Origin: Desulfobulbaceae bacterium
Lineage (GTDB): Bacteria; Desulfobacterota; Desulfobulbia; Desulfobulbales; SURF-16
Assembly (NCBI GenBank): GCA_023230525.1
Contig: JALNXE010000023.1
Location: 1 to 50,713, forward strand
DNA length: 50,713 bases
Reading direction: 5' to 3'
Shown here: piece after piece, positions 26,534-34,748 of the stretch
How the letters are laid out: each line of letters begins with the position of its first letter
Position numbering within the stretch: the first letter of the stretch is position 1
The notes under the pieces: generated by a model
Databases searched by the model: none
Seen by the model: only the letters and a program-made list of their open reading frames with translations
What the model was told of the DNA's origin: nothing
Made by a program: the position numbers and the translations under genes

Positions 26534-29011
26534 TTGAGACTCCAATCCAAAATCATCTTTATCACCACCCCGGTGGTTGTCATTTTCATCCTGGCCATCG
26601 GGGGCATCTCTTTTTCCCTGCTGCAGGAGGCCACGGTGGAAAAGGCGGTGGGCAATACCCGCTCCTTTCTCAACAGCACCGCCGGCAAGCTTCAGGTCCT
26701 CTATGATACGGCGGCAAAGGACATCGAGCTGTTTGCCAATTCCAATCTGCTGGAAAACTATCTGCTCACCACGGATGAGGAAGTGCGCTACACCCTGCTG
26801 CAACCCACCATCATCCGGCTCTTCAGCAGCTACCAGAAAGCCAATCCCAACTATTATGAGATACGCCTCCTGCTGCCGGACGGTTATGAAGACACCCGGG
26901 TGGTGCTCACCGACCTGCCCAATATCACGGAGGAAGAGGGAGAGACGGAGATTTTTCAAGCCATGCAGGGAGCGGATAATGATCTTTTTACCCGTATCTA
27001 CCGAAATCCGGACAATGGCAAAATTTCCCTTCTTATCAGCAGGAGAATGCTGCTGCGCGATCCCAACCTCAACCCCGTCAGTTCGCCCAAAACTTTACGC
27101 GGCTATCTGGTGGTCACCATCGACCTTGATTTCATAGATAAAAAAATCACGGAAGCCGTGGATGAATACGGGACAACCTTTCTCCTGGCTGACAGAGCCG
27201 GCACTATCTTTTTTCACTCGGCCAAAGAGCCGGCTCTTTCTCCCCTGCCGGCCAAATTCCTGCAGCAGGCAATTGCGCACCTGCAGGGTGATGCCACTTT
27301 TGCCGTTCGCGACAAAGCGCAGACCTACCTGGTGCTCAGCCGCAACGTTAACGATTCCCTCCTGCTGCTGGCCAGAATCCCCAAAAATCATCTTTACGCG
27401 GCAAGCCGCCGCCTGGGGCTGGCCGTCGCCTCGACCACCATCTGTGCCATTGTCATTTTTTCCACCCTGCTCTTTTATCTCGGCAAAAAATTCATCGTCA
27501 AACCGGTTATCCAGCTCCGAAACGCCGCCACCGAACTTGGCCACGGCAATCTCAATATCACCATCGACCAGAGCAGCGACGATGAGATCGGCGATCTGGC
27601 CCGCTCTTTTATGGAAATGAGCAACAATCTGCAGCAATCCCATGAACAGATCCGGCGCCTGGCCTATCATGATTTTCTCACCGGACTGCCGAACCGGGTC
27701 ATGTTTCTCGATTTCTTCAAAGAGGTTGTGGCAAACTCTCAGCGCCACCACAGATTATGCGCCCTGATGTTCATCGATCTCGATAATTTCAAACGCATCA
27801 ACGATACCCTCGGCCATAATCTGGGTGATGACCTTTTAAGACAGCTGGCCCGCCGATTACAGGAAATTATCCGCAAATCCGATTTCATCAGCATCGCCCA
27901 TGGAGACGATGATCCGAACATGATAGCCAGACTGGGCGGGGATGAATTTACCGTTCTGCTGGCCAATATCCGCGACCAGAATGACGCAGCCACCGTGGCG
28001 CGCCGGCTGCTGCTGGCCCTGGCCGAGCCTTTCAAACTTGACAGCCATGAGGTCTTCATCACCATCAGCATCGGCATCACCGTTTTCCCCCATGACGCGA
28101 CCAGCGAGGAAGATCTGATCAAAAATGCCGATGTCGCCATGTATCATGCCAAAGAAAAAGGAAAAAACAATTTTCAATATTACTCCAATTCCATGAATAC
28201 CGAAGCACTGGAACGGCTTACGCTGGAAGGAGAGCTGCGCCGGGCCGTGGAACGCAACGAATTCATCGTGCATTACCAGCCCCAGGTGGATGCCAGAACC
28301 AGGGAGATTGTCGGGCTTGAGGCCCTGGTCCGCTGGCATCATCCGCAAAAAGGAATGATCCCGCCCAACCACTTTATCCCGGTTGCCGAGGAATCAGGGC
28401 TTATCGTGCCGATCGGCTCCTGGGTGATGAAATCCGCGGTGAGACAGATCAGGGACTGGCTGCAGCAGGGGGTTCCCGTGGTGCCGATTTCCATCAACCT
28501 GTCCAGCCCCCAGTTCCAGAGCAAGGAGATCTACCACATCATCACCTCGATCTTAAACAGCACCGGTGTTCCCAGAAAATATCTCAAGGTCGAGCTGACG
28601 GAAAGCATCCTGCTCAAGGCGGAAGAGGAGGCAATCAACATGCTGCACGACATCAAGAAGACGGGGGTGGAGATCTGCCTTGATGATTTCGGCACAGGCT
28701 ATTCGTCGCTGAACTATCTCAAACGTTTTCCCATCGATGTCTTAAAAATCGATCGCAGCTTTGTCATGAATATCATGTCCGACCCCAAGGACGCGGAAAT
28801 CTGTTCGGCGATCATCGCCCTGGCCAAATGCCTCAATCTCTCTGTGGTGGCGGAAGGGGTGGAGAGGCACGATCAGTATGAATTCTTGCGGGATAAAGGC
28901 TGTGACAGCATCCAGGGGTTTTATTTCTATCGGCCGATGCCCGCCGGTGATATCGAAAAGCTGCTCCGTGCAGGGAAAATGGCGCAGCCGGCTGAAGGGG
29001 GAGAAGGTTGA
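26534..29011 (+). CDS. Membrane c-di-GMP enzyme: Cache-like sensor, HAMP, GGDEF, EAL
   Basis: 825 residues starting with TTG. Membrane spans at about residues 7-28 and 294-316 enclose a periplasmic domain of some 265 residues, followed by HAMP (about 315-370), GGDEF (about 374-545, motif RLGGDEF near 470) and EAL (about 565-815, with LEALVRWHHP, ELTESILL, DDFGTGYSSL and EGVE). Both catalytic motifs look intact; no RxxD inhibition site sits before GGDEF. The residue that selects c-di-GMP (Asp in GHNLGDDLL) is kept, so no Hypr/cGAMP signature is seen. Probably coupled to the upstream binding protein. Confidence 0.93.
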   Translation: MRLQSKIIFITTPVVVIFILAIGGISFSLLQEATVEKAVGNTRSFLNSTAGKLQVLYDTAAKDIELFANSNLLENYLLTTDEEVRYTLLQPTIIRLFSSYQKANPNYYEIRLLLPDGYEDTRVVLTDLPNITEEEGETEIFQAMQGADNDLFTRIYRNPDNGKISLLISRRMLLRDPNLNPVSSPKTLRGYLVVTIDLDFIDKKITEAVDEYGTTFLLADRAGTIFFHSAKEPALSPLPAKFLQQAIAHLQGDATFAVRDKAQTYLVLSRNVNDSLLLLARIPKNHLYAASRRLGLAVASTTICAIVIFSTLLFYLGKKFIVKPVIQLRNAATELGHGNLNITIDQSSDDEIGDLARSFMEMSNNLQQSHEQIRRLAYHDFLTGLPNRVMFLDFFKEVVANSQRHHRLCALMFIDLDNFKRINDTLGHNLGDDLLRQLARRLQEIIRKSDFISIAHGDDDPNMIARLGGDEFTVLLANIRDQNDAATVARRLLLALAEPFKLDSHEVFITISIGITVFPHDATSEEDLIKNADVAMYHAKEKGKNNFQYYSNSMNTEALERLTLEGELRRAVERNEFIVHYQPQVDARTREIVGLEALVRWHHPQKGMIPPNHFIPVAEESGLIVPIGSWVMKSAVRQIRDWLQQGVPVVPISINLSSPQFQSKEIYHIITSILNSTGVPRKYLKVELTESILLKAEEEAINMLHDIKKTGVEICLDDFGTGYSSLNYLKRFPIDVLKIDRSFVMNIMSDPKDAEICSAIIALAKCLNLSVVAEGVERHDQYEFLRDKGCDSIQGFYFYRPMPAGDIEKLLRAGKMAQPAEGGEG

Positions 29012-29191
29012 AATAAAATGAATTTTCTTTTATATTGGGAATTGAAAGGGAATATGTCCAATCCTCCAAGATGGTACTGATTTTCTTTCATAAGGTAGGG
29101 CCTTCCCGGCTCTACCTTTTTTTTGTTTTGGCCGGCAATCACCCCTCTTTTCTCTGCCGCAATCCTGACTAAGCCGTTGTACAAAAATAAT

Positions 29192-29426
29192 TCAACTTTC
29201 TGAGTTGTGGTAACATGTTGAAATTAAATTGATATCCTCATGGTCCCCGCAGCCTGTTTCCAGAGAATTCAGCAGCCAGAAATCAGGAGCCAGAATAAAA
29301 CGTAATAAAATCAACCATTCTAAATTCTGCCTCCTGTCTCCTGAATTCCCATGACGGAGATCAGAGCAGCAACTATGTCACAAAAATATCTTTATTTCGA
29401 CAAAATAGATCAAGTCAGAAAGTTGA
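29192..29426. repeat. MITE-like repeat copy A
   Basis: A 235-bp non-coding element with terminal inverted repeats TCAACTTTCTGAGTTG and, at the other end on the opposite strand, TCAACTTTCTGACTTG. An inverted second copy lies at 31452-31673; by eye they differ by about ten substitutions and one indel of about 14 bases within AGCCAGAA repeats. No open frame or transposase is present, and no clear target-site duplication is seen. Confidence 0.85.
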
Positions 29427-29431
29427 GTAAA

Positions 29432-29543
29432 AAATAACATGGCCGGAGAAGTGCGCGGAAGCACTCTTTTCAGTACCCCCTTGAGGGTATTAGGAGCCGT
29501 AACGAAATTGAAAAAATGGCCATGTTATTTCCTAACGGCTCCT
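29432..29543. other. Structured intergenic segment with interleaved inverted repeats
   Basis: Two perfect inverted pairs overlap in a pseudoknot-like order: 13 bases at 29432-29444 with 29518-29530 (AAATAACATGGCC type), and nine bases at 29492-29500 with 29535-29543 (AGGAGCCGT type). Two small hairpins (AGTGC/GCACT at 29450-29464 and TACCC/GGGTA at 29474-29489) lie inside the first loop. It sits 27 bases beyond the stop of the minus-strand cytochrome gene. It could be a structured RNA, a complex 3' element or another mobile repeat. Confidence 0.5.
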
Positions 29544-29569
29544 TGTAAAAACATTTTCCCCGTGCGCTT

Positions 29570-30340
29570 CTAAAAACCGGGTTGATTTTCCATACCCGGG
29601 TGGCATCGTTTGCAGTCATTTAACGGGAAAGCGATTTTCAGATGGCAGACCCCGCAGAATTTTTTTTCAAGGATGTAATCCATTGCAAAATGCGGGGTGG
29701 TCTTTTTTTTGATATTGAAAATATCAGGGTGGCAGTTGCCGCAGTCCAGCAGTTGGATATGCACGTCATGGGGAAAGTATGCCGGGGGGACAAAGTTCCA
29801 TTCCGCCTGCAACTCCAGCCGGTTGCGGAAATTCATATCCGTTTTTTCGCTCTCCTGATATAAAACGTAGCGGGGCTTTATCAGGCCGAGGGATGCCGCC
29901 AGCACCCAGTCCACCTGATTGCCGAAAGGGGTGCGCGGCATATTCTTCGTCAGCTCCGCGAATTTTTCCTTGCCCACGGCCAGGCTGCCGGTGTGGCACT
30001 TGTCACAGTTGTCCTTGGTATGGGCAAAGGCCTCCTTGCCATTATGGCAGGCGCCGCAGTACATACCGTTGATATTGTCCTCTTCCGTAATCGGGGTTGC
30101 ATTCACGGCAAATTCAAATTCAAGTTCGAGATGGCAGACCCGGCACGCGTACTTCACGCGATGGCTCCAGTGGGAAAAGAACACCGGCTTGACCTGGTTG
30201 GCTTCAGAGGTGCGATTGATCAGGATGTTGCCGTACTCAAAGGGTGGAGGCAGGGGGGGAAATTTCCATTTTGCCTGCAGTGTTGATGGTTGCCAAAACA
30301 GGCCCAGCAATAAACAGATAGATAGGAGAATTCTTTTCAT
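29570..30340 (-). CDS. Hexahaem c-type cytochrome (c3/c7-like), periplasmic
   Basis: 256 residues from the ATG at 30340, preceded by GGAGG. A signal peptide (MKRILLSICLLLGLF) leads to a mature protein with six CxxCH motifs: CRVCH, CGACH, CDKCH, CGNCH, CGVCH and CKRCH. They fall into two groups of three, each with upstream histidines such as FSHWSHR and YFPHDVHI, like duplicated triheme cytochrome c7 domains. Likely an electron carrier in the periplasm. It is divergent from the PhnD-like gene and lies inside the pair of inverted repeats. Confidence 0.9.
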   Translation of the reverse strand: MKRILLSICLLLGLFWQPSTLQAKWKFPPLPPPFEYGNILINRTSEANQVKPVFFSHWSHRVKYACRVCHLELEFEFAVNATPITEEDNINGMYCGACHNGKEAFAHTKDNCDKCHTGSLAVGKEKFAELTKNMPRTPFGNQVDWVLAASLGLIKPRYVLYQESEKTDMNFRNRLELQAEWNFVPPAYFPHDVHIQLLDCGNCHPDIFNIKKKTTPHFAMDYILEKKFCGVCHLKIAFPLNDCKRCHPGMENQPGF

Positions 30341-30460
30341 CGCGACCTCCCCGCTTTTCCAGTGCACGGCAAAATGTTGGTCAATTGGTCTTTTAAGTTA
30401 TTGTGAGAAGTGCAACTCTTCGTTATGGTAAAAAAGGAACACTCAATAAAAGATAGGCCT

Positions 30461-30476
30461 TGGCACAATATCCGCA
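30461..30476 (+). promoter_or_regulatory. Candidate sigma-54 promoter for the PhnD-like gene
   Basis: TGGCACAATATCCGCA has TGGCAC and a GC exactly ten bases after GG (GG at 30462-30463, GC at 30474-30475); the usual TT before GC is CC here. Transcription would start near 30487, 25 bases before the ATG. A weaker match than the sites at 35849 and 36823. Confidence 0.42.
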
Positions 30477-30511
30477 GCACGCATGCCACCATCAGCAAGT
30501 GAGAAAAAATC

Positions 30512-31450
30512 ATGTCCGGAAAATCATATCAAAATTGTATCATACTTTTTGCTCTGTGTCTTTTTTTCCTCCTTGTCCCCGGCTGCGGAGAGCAGCAGGA
30601 CAGTAAAACGCACACTGTTCCCGGCAAAACCCACGCCGAGAAATTAAAAATAGGCCTGATCACCGAGCATGACATCTTCTCGCAAAAAAAGAGATACGAA
30701 CCGCTGGCCGCCTATCTTTCCCGCAAAATAGGCGCGGCAATTGAGCTGTCAATTCTCTCCCGTTACGGTAACGTTATTGACAACTTTGCCTCCAACGGCT
30801 TGGATGGGGCATTTTTCGGCAGTTTTACCGGCGCCCTGGCCATCAGGAAACTGGGGGTGCAGCCCCTGGCAAGGCCGGAATACCTTGATGGCACCTCCAC
30901 TTATTACGGCATGATTTTTGTTCGTAAGGACAGCGGCATCCACCAGGCCGCCGACATGCGCGGCAAAAGGTTTGCCTTTGTGGACAAGGCCACCACCGCG
31001 GGCTGGCTCCTGCCCATGCATTATTTCCAGGAAAACGGCATTGGGGATTACCACACCTTTTTCAGTGAAACCTATTTTACCGGCACCCATGAGGACGCCA
31101 TTTATGACGTGCTGAATGGCAAGGCGGATATCGGCTGCGCCAAGAATACGGTTTTTTCCAGTCTGGCCAAAGCCGACAGCAAGGTGCAGGAGCAACTGCA
31201 AATCCTGGCAACCTCCCCGGTGGTGCCGGCCAATGCCCTGGCTGTGAGAAAGGACCTGGCTGATGCGCTGAAAACACAGCTGAAAAATGCCCTGCTGCAG
31301 ATGGATCAGGATGCGGAAGGCCGGAAGATCCTGCAAGAATTCGGCGCCCGGAGATTTATCCCCACCACGGAAAATGACTATGCTCCCGTATTTGCTTATG
31401 CCGATAAAATCGGCCTCGATCTGGCAACGTATGATTATGATAATGACTAG
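30512..31450 (+). CDS. PhnD-like phosphonate/phosphite-type binding lipoprotein (orphan)
   Basis: 312 residues with a lipoprotein signal ending in LLVPGC. The mature part is a type II periplasmic binding protein: KIGLITEHDIFSQKKRYEPL, AAIELSILSRYGNVIDNFAS, GLDGAFFGSFTGALAIRKLG and DMRGKRFAFVDKATTAGWLL match the PhnD family. No ABC permease or ATPase is near; the next genes are a histidine kinase and an NtrC activator on the same strand, separated only by a MITE copy. A role as the extracytoplasmic ligand sensor of that pair is likely. Ligand unknown; oxyanions such as phosphite are one possibility. Confidence 0.88.
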   Translation: MSGKSYQNCIILFALCLFFLLVPGCGEQQDSKTHTVPGKTHAEKLKIGLITEHDIFSQKKRYEPLAAYLSRKIGAAIELSILSRYGNVIDNFASNGLDGAFFGSFTGALAIRKLGVQPLARPEYLDGTSTYYGMIFVRKDSGIHQAADMRGKRFAFVDKATTAGWLLPMHYFQENGIGDYHTFFSETYFTGTHEDAIYDVLNGKADIGCAKNTVFSSLAKADSKVQEQLQILATSPVVPANALAVRKDLADALKTQLKNALLQMDQDAEGRKILQEFGARRFIPTTENDYAPVFAYADKIGLDLATYDYDND

Positions 31451-31451
31451 C

Positions 31452-31673
31452 TCAACTTTCTGACTTGATCTATTTTGTCGAAATAACGATATTTTTTGTA
31501 ACATAGTTGCTGCTCTGATCTCCGTCATGGGAATTCAGGAGACAGGAGACAGAACTCAGAATGGTTGATTTTATTACGTTTTATTCTGGCTTCTGAATTC
31601 TCTGGAAACAAGCTGCGGTGACCATGAAGATATCAATTTAATTTCAACATGTTACCACAACTCAGAAAGTTGA
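31452..31673. repeat. MITE-like repeat copy B (inverted relative to copy A)
   Basis: A 222-bp copy in reverse orientation to 29192-29426, with the same TCAACTTTCTGA ends. It begins two bases after the PhnD-like stop codon and separates that gene from the histidine kinase. The two copies bracket a 2,025-bp segment containing exactly the divergent cytochrome and binding-protein genes. Confidence 0.85.
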
Positions 31674-31703
31674 AAATTAATCGAAGCAGGGCCGAACTCG
31701 GTT

Positions 31704-31727
31704 CATACCCCCCACGGGGGGCGTATG
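31704..31727. other. Strong hairpin downstream of MITE copy B
   Basis: CATAC and CCCCC (31704-31713) pair with GGGGG and GTATG (31717-31727) around loop ACG with one bulged C. No T-tract follows on either strand, so it is not a standard terminator. It lies 150 bases before the histidine kinase gene; the rest of this 426-bp gap beyond the repeat holds nothing else I can name. Confidence 0.45.
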
Positions 31728-31876
31728 ATCGAAAACAAAAAATTTATCGCTGCCTGCAGTCAGAGATAAACAGGAAGGACAATTGCCCGGATTAACTGGG
31801 TAAGGATTAAAAAAAATTATGCAAACAGGCCATTATCCCCCTTGCCCGCAGATTCTGCCGGCTCACTGATGCCTTT

Positions 31877-33343
31877 ATGAAGAAGAAAGTTTTCATCGCC
31901 CTGCTGCTTCTTGTTTTCTGCTTCTCCGGCGGGGGAATATATATTGCCAGATCAATTGCAGAGGTTATCACCAATCTGGAAAATGTCATCACCCTCCATC
32001 AGGTTGAATTTCTGCGCAAGGACCTGCAGAATAAAATCAAGGTGGTACAGACCGATCTGCTGCTCAAGGATTCTCCCCATGCCCTGCATATCGATCCCTT
32101 TATCGCCCATGTGGAAGAGATGGAAAAGGCGTCCCTCGTCTGCAGCAACTGCCATCATAATGAGGAAGTGCGGCAGCGCCTCAATCACTTTCAGCAACAA
32201 ATCGATATATACGTAAAAATGCTGAGCCGGGTTTATACCATCAGGGCTAATAAAGAAAGACTGGAGGAGGAAAGAAATGCCGCTTTTTCCAAGGGGGAAG
32301 AAACCCTGGCCGAGGTGGAAAAAATCGTCATAACCTCTGCGGAGAAAATTTCCAAAAGAATCACCCTGGCCCGCAACAGCATTGCCGAGACCCAACGGCT
32401 GCTGTTCTTCCTCATCACCGCCGGTCCCTTGTTGCTGATCCTCATCGCCTATTTCTTTCTCAAACAGTTCACCAGTTCGGTTGACGCCCTGCTCGATGCC
32501 ACCAGGAAAATTCAACAGGGAAATCTGCGCTATCGGGTCAAGGAAGAATTACCGGATGAGTTTCAGGTACTTTCCTCGGCTTTTAATGACATGGCCAGTT
32601 CCCTCAAAGATCAGTGCCTGCGCATGCAACAGACGGAGAGGCTGGCCGTGGTCGGCGAACTTGCCGCCGGCCTGGCCCATGAAGTAAAAAATCCCCTGGC
32701 AGGCATCAAGGTTTCCATTGAGGTGCTGGCCAATGAACTGCCCCTGGAACAGGAGGACAGGGAAGTTTTTCTGCGGATCATCAACGAAATTTACCGCATC
32801 GAGACACTGCTCAAAAGCCTGCTCAGCTATGCCCGCCCCCCTGAACCGGAAACCGCGCCCCTTGATCTGCATCAGCTGCTTGACACAACGATCAAATCCG
32901 CCGGCTATTCCCTGATCAACCCGGCCAATACCGCAAAGCTGATCAAGGAGATCGAGATTGTCAAAAAGTTCAGCCCCGAATTACCGCCGGTTATCGCTGA
33001 CCGGGGCCAGATACAGCAGGTATTCCTCAACCTCATGCTCAATGCCATTGATGCCATACCTGCCAAGGGCACCATCACCATTACCACCCAAAAAGAGTCG
33101 AACCACACCGTGCAGATCTCCATAACCGATACCGGCAAGGGAATGAGCCCGGAGAACATGAACAAAATATTCAACCCCTTTTTCACCACCAAACCCAAGG
33201 GCACCGGCCTGGGGTTGGCGATCTGCAAACGGCTCATTGAACTGCATAACGGCACCATCCATGTCTCCAGCACGCCGGGAGAAGGGACCACCTTCTACAT
33301 AACCATACCGGAAAAACCACAGCTCCAGGGTATTACACCATGA
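31877..33343 (+). CDS. Sensor histidine kinase with a c-type haem motif in the sensor domain
   Basis: 488 residues. Membrane spans at about 5-26 and 173-196 flank a helical periplasmic region holding one CSNCH motif at about residues 89-93, a covalent haem c site. Then HAMP (about 197-250), HisKA with the phospho-accepting His in GLAHEVKNPLAGIK, and HATPase with NAIDAIP, DTGKGMSPENM and the GTGLGLAICKRLIELHNG box. The family is NtrB/AtoS-like. Its stop overlaps the start of the sigma-54 activator gene, a cognate pair. The haem could sense redox state, NO or CO. Confidence 0.93.
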   Translation: MKKKVFIALLLLVFCFSGGGIYIARSIAEVITNLENVITLHQVEFLRKDLQNKIKVVQTDLLLKDSPHALHIDPFIAHVEEMEKASLVCSNCHHNEEVRQRLNHFQQQIDIYVKMLSRVYTIRANKERLEEERNAAFSKGEETLAEVEKIVITSAEKISKRITLARNSIAETQRLLFFLITAGPLLLILIAYFFLKQFTSSVDALLDATRKIQQGNLRYRVKEELPDEFQVLSSAFNDMASSLKDQCLRMQQTERLAVVGELAAGLAHEVKNPLAGIKVSIEVLANELPLEQEDREVFLRIINEIYRIETLLKSLLSYARPPEPETAPLDLHQLLDTTIKSAGYSLINPANTAKLIKEIEIVKKFSPELPPVIADRGQIQQVFLNLMLNAIDAIPAKGTITITTQKESNHTVQISITDTGKGMSPENMNKIFNPFFTTKPKGTGLGLAICKRLIELHNGTIHVSSTPGEGTTFYITIPEKPQLQGITP

Positions 33344-34734
33344 AAAATCGCGGCAGAATCTTCCTGATCGATGACGAGGAACTCATTATTTCCATGCTGG
33401 CCAGGTCCTTAAAAAAAGAAGGGTATGAAACCAAGATCCAGACCAACGCCGATGATGTCATCGATAAAATCGCTTCATGGCATCCGGATCTGATCCTGCT
33501 TGATATCCATCTGGAAGAAAACCGGACCGGCCTGGATATCCTGGCCGACATCAAGAAGGAGAAACTTGAGACCGAGGTGGTGATGCTGACCGCCGATGAT
33601 ACCGCCGAATCGGCGATCAAGGCGATGAAGCTGGGCGCTGCCGACTATCTCACCAAACCTTTCAACATCGATGAGGTGAAGATTGTCATCGCCTCAATTC
33701 TGGAAAAAACAAAGCTGCGGGAGGAACTGAATTATCTGCGCAAAACCGGCACCGCCTCCCAGGTGCACAGCATGGTGGGCAAATCGCCGCTCATGCAGGC
33801 CATTATCGGGAAGTCGCAAAAAATCGCCGAGGCAAAGGCCCAGACAGTGCTGATTACCGGGGAGTCAGGCACCGGCAAAGAGGTGCTGGCCCGCTATATC
33901 CATAACTGGCGGCATCTCCGCCAGGGCGATGAAACCGAATTCGCGCCGTTTATTTCGATAAACTGTACCGCCCTGCCGGAAAACCTTATTGAAAGCGAGT
34001 TGTTCGGTCACGCCAAAGGGGCCTTTACCGACGCCAAGGCAGACCAGAAAGGCATGTTTGAGCTGGCCGACGGCGGCACCATTCTGCTGGACGAAATCGG
34101 CGACATGCGCCATGATCTGCAGAGTAAATTTCTCCGCGTTTTGGAAGAGCGCCAGGTTCGCCGGCTGGGCGGCAGGATTGATCTCCCCATTGATGTGACA
34201 GTGATTGCCACCACCAACAAGGACCTCAAGGCAGCGGTGCTCAATAAAGAGTTCCGCGAGGATCTTTTCTTCCGGCTGAACACCTTTGCCCTGCATCTGC
34301 CCCCGCTGCGCGAAAGACGTGAAGACATCCCGCCGCTGGCCGAACATTTCCTGTCGCACTTCTCCCATAAATACAACAGGAACATCAAAGGTTTCTCGGC
34401 CGATGCCCTGACCGCGCTCAGCGGTTATGACTGGCCGGGCAACATCCGCGAGCTGAAAAATGTCATTGAACGGTGTGTTGTCCTGGAAACCCTGGAAATT
34501 ATCAACCCCGAGAATCTGCCGGCGGAATTGCTCGGAGGACTTCCTCTTGCTGCAGTCCAGGGATCAACCCATATCAACCTGCCGGAAGAAGGTATCTCCC
34601 TTGAAGCGGTGGAAAAGGACCTGATCCGGCAGGCCCTGGAACGGGCCGGCGGCAACCAGACCAAGGCGGCAAAACTGCTCAATATCTCCTATGACACCCT
34701 GCGCTATCAGGTGAAAAAATACGACCTGAAATGA
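33340..34734 (+). CDS. NtrC-family sigma-54-dependent response regulator
   Basis: 464 residues. Receiver with acidic pocket D11/D12 and phospho-acceptor D55 (LILLDIHLEE) and Lys in DYLTKPFN; AAA+ domain about 145-370 with Walker A GESGTGKE, Walker B GGTILLDEIGDM and arginine region ERREDIPPL; C-terminal Fis-type helix-turn-helix (GGNQTKAAKLLNISYDTLRY). The sigma-54 contact loop reads GAFTDA instead of the canonical GAFTGA, a natural variant. Translationally coupled to the haem-containing kinase. Several sigma-54 promoter matches (30461, 35849, 36823) lie close by and are plausible targets. Confidence 0.94.
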   Translation: MKNRGRIFLIDDEELIISMLARSLKKEGYETKIQTNADDVIDKIASWHPDLILLDIHLEENRTGLDILADIKKEKLETEVVMLTADDTAESAIKAMKLGAADYLTKPFNIDEVKIVIASILEKTKLREELNYLRKTGTASQVHSMVGKSPLMQAIIGKSQKIAEAKAQTVLITGESGTGKEVLARYIHNWRHLRQGDETEFAPFISINCTALPENLIESELFGHAKGAFTDAKADQKGMFELADGGTILLDEIGDMRHDLQSKFLRVLEERQVRRLGGRIDLPIDVTVIATTNKDLKAAVLNKEFREDLFFRLNTFALHLPPLRERREDIPPLAEHFLSHFSHKYNRNIKGFSADALTALSGYDWPGNIRELKNVIERCVVLETLEIINPENLPAELLGGLPLAAVQGSTHINLPEEGISLEAVEKDLIRQALERAGGNQTKAAKLLNISYDTLRYQVKKYDLK

Positions 34735-34748
34735 CCCGGGGCAGAAGC

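Noticed and set aside
29192..31673. The repeat pair as ends of an intact insertion sequence
   Set aside because: The genes between are a cytochrome and a binding protein; no transposase is present and no target-site duplication was found.
31704..31727. Hairpin as a terminator of the PhnD-like gene
   Set aside because: No T-tract follows on either strand and it lies more than 250 bases beyond the stop codon.
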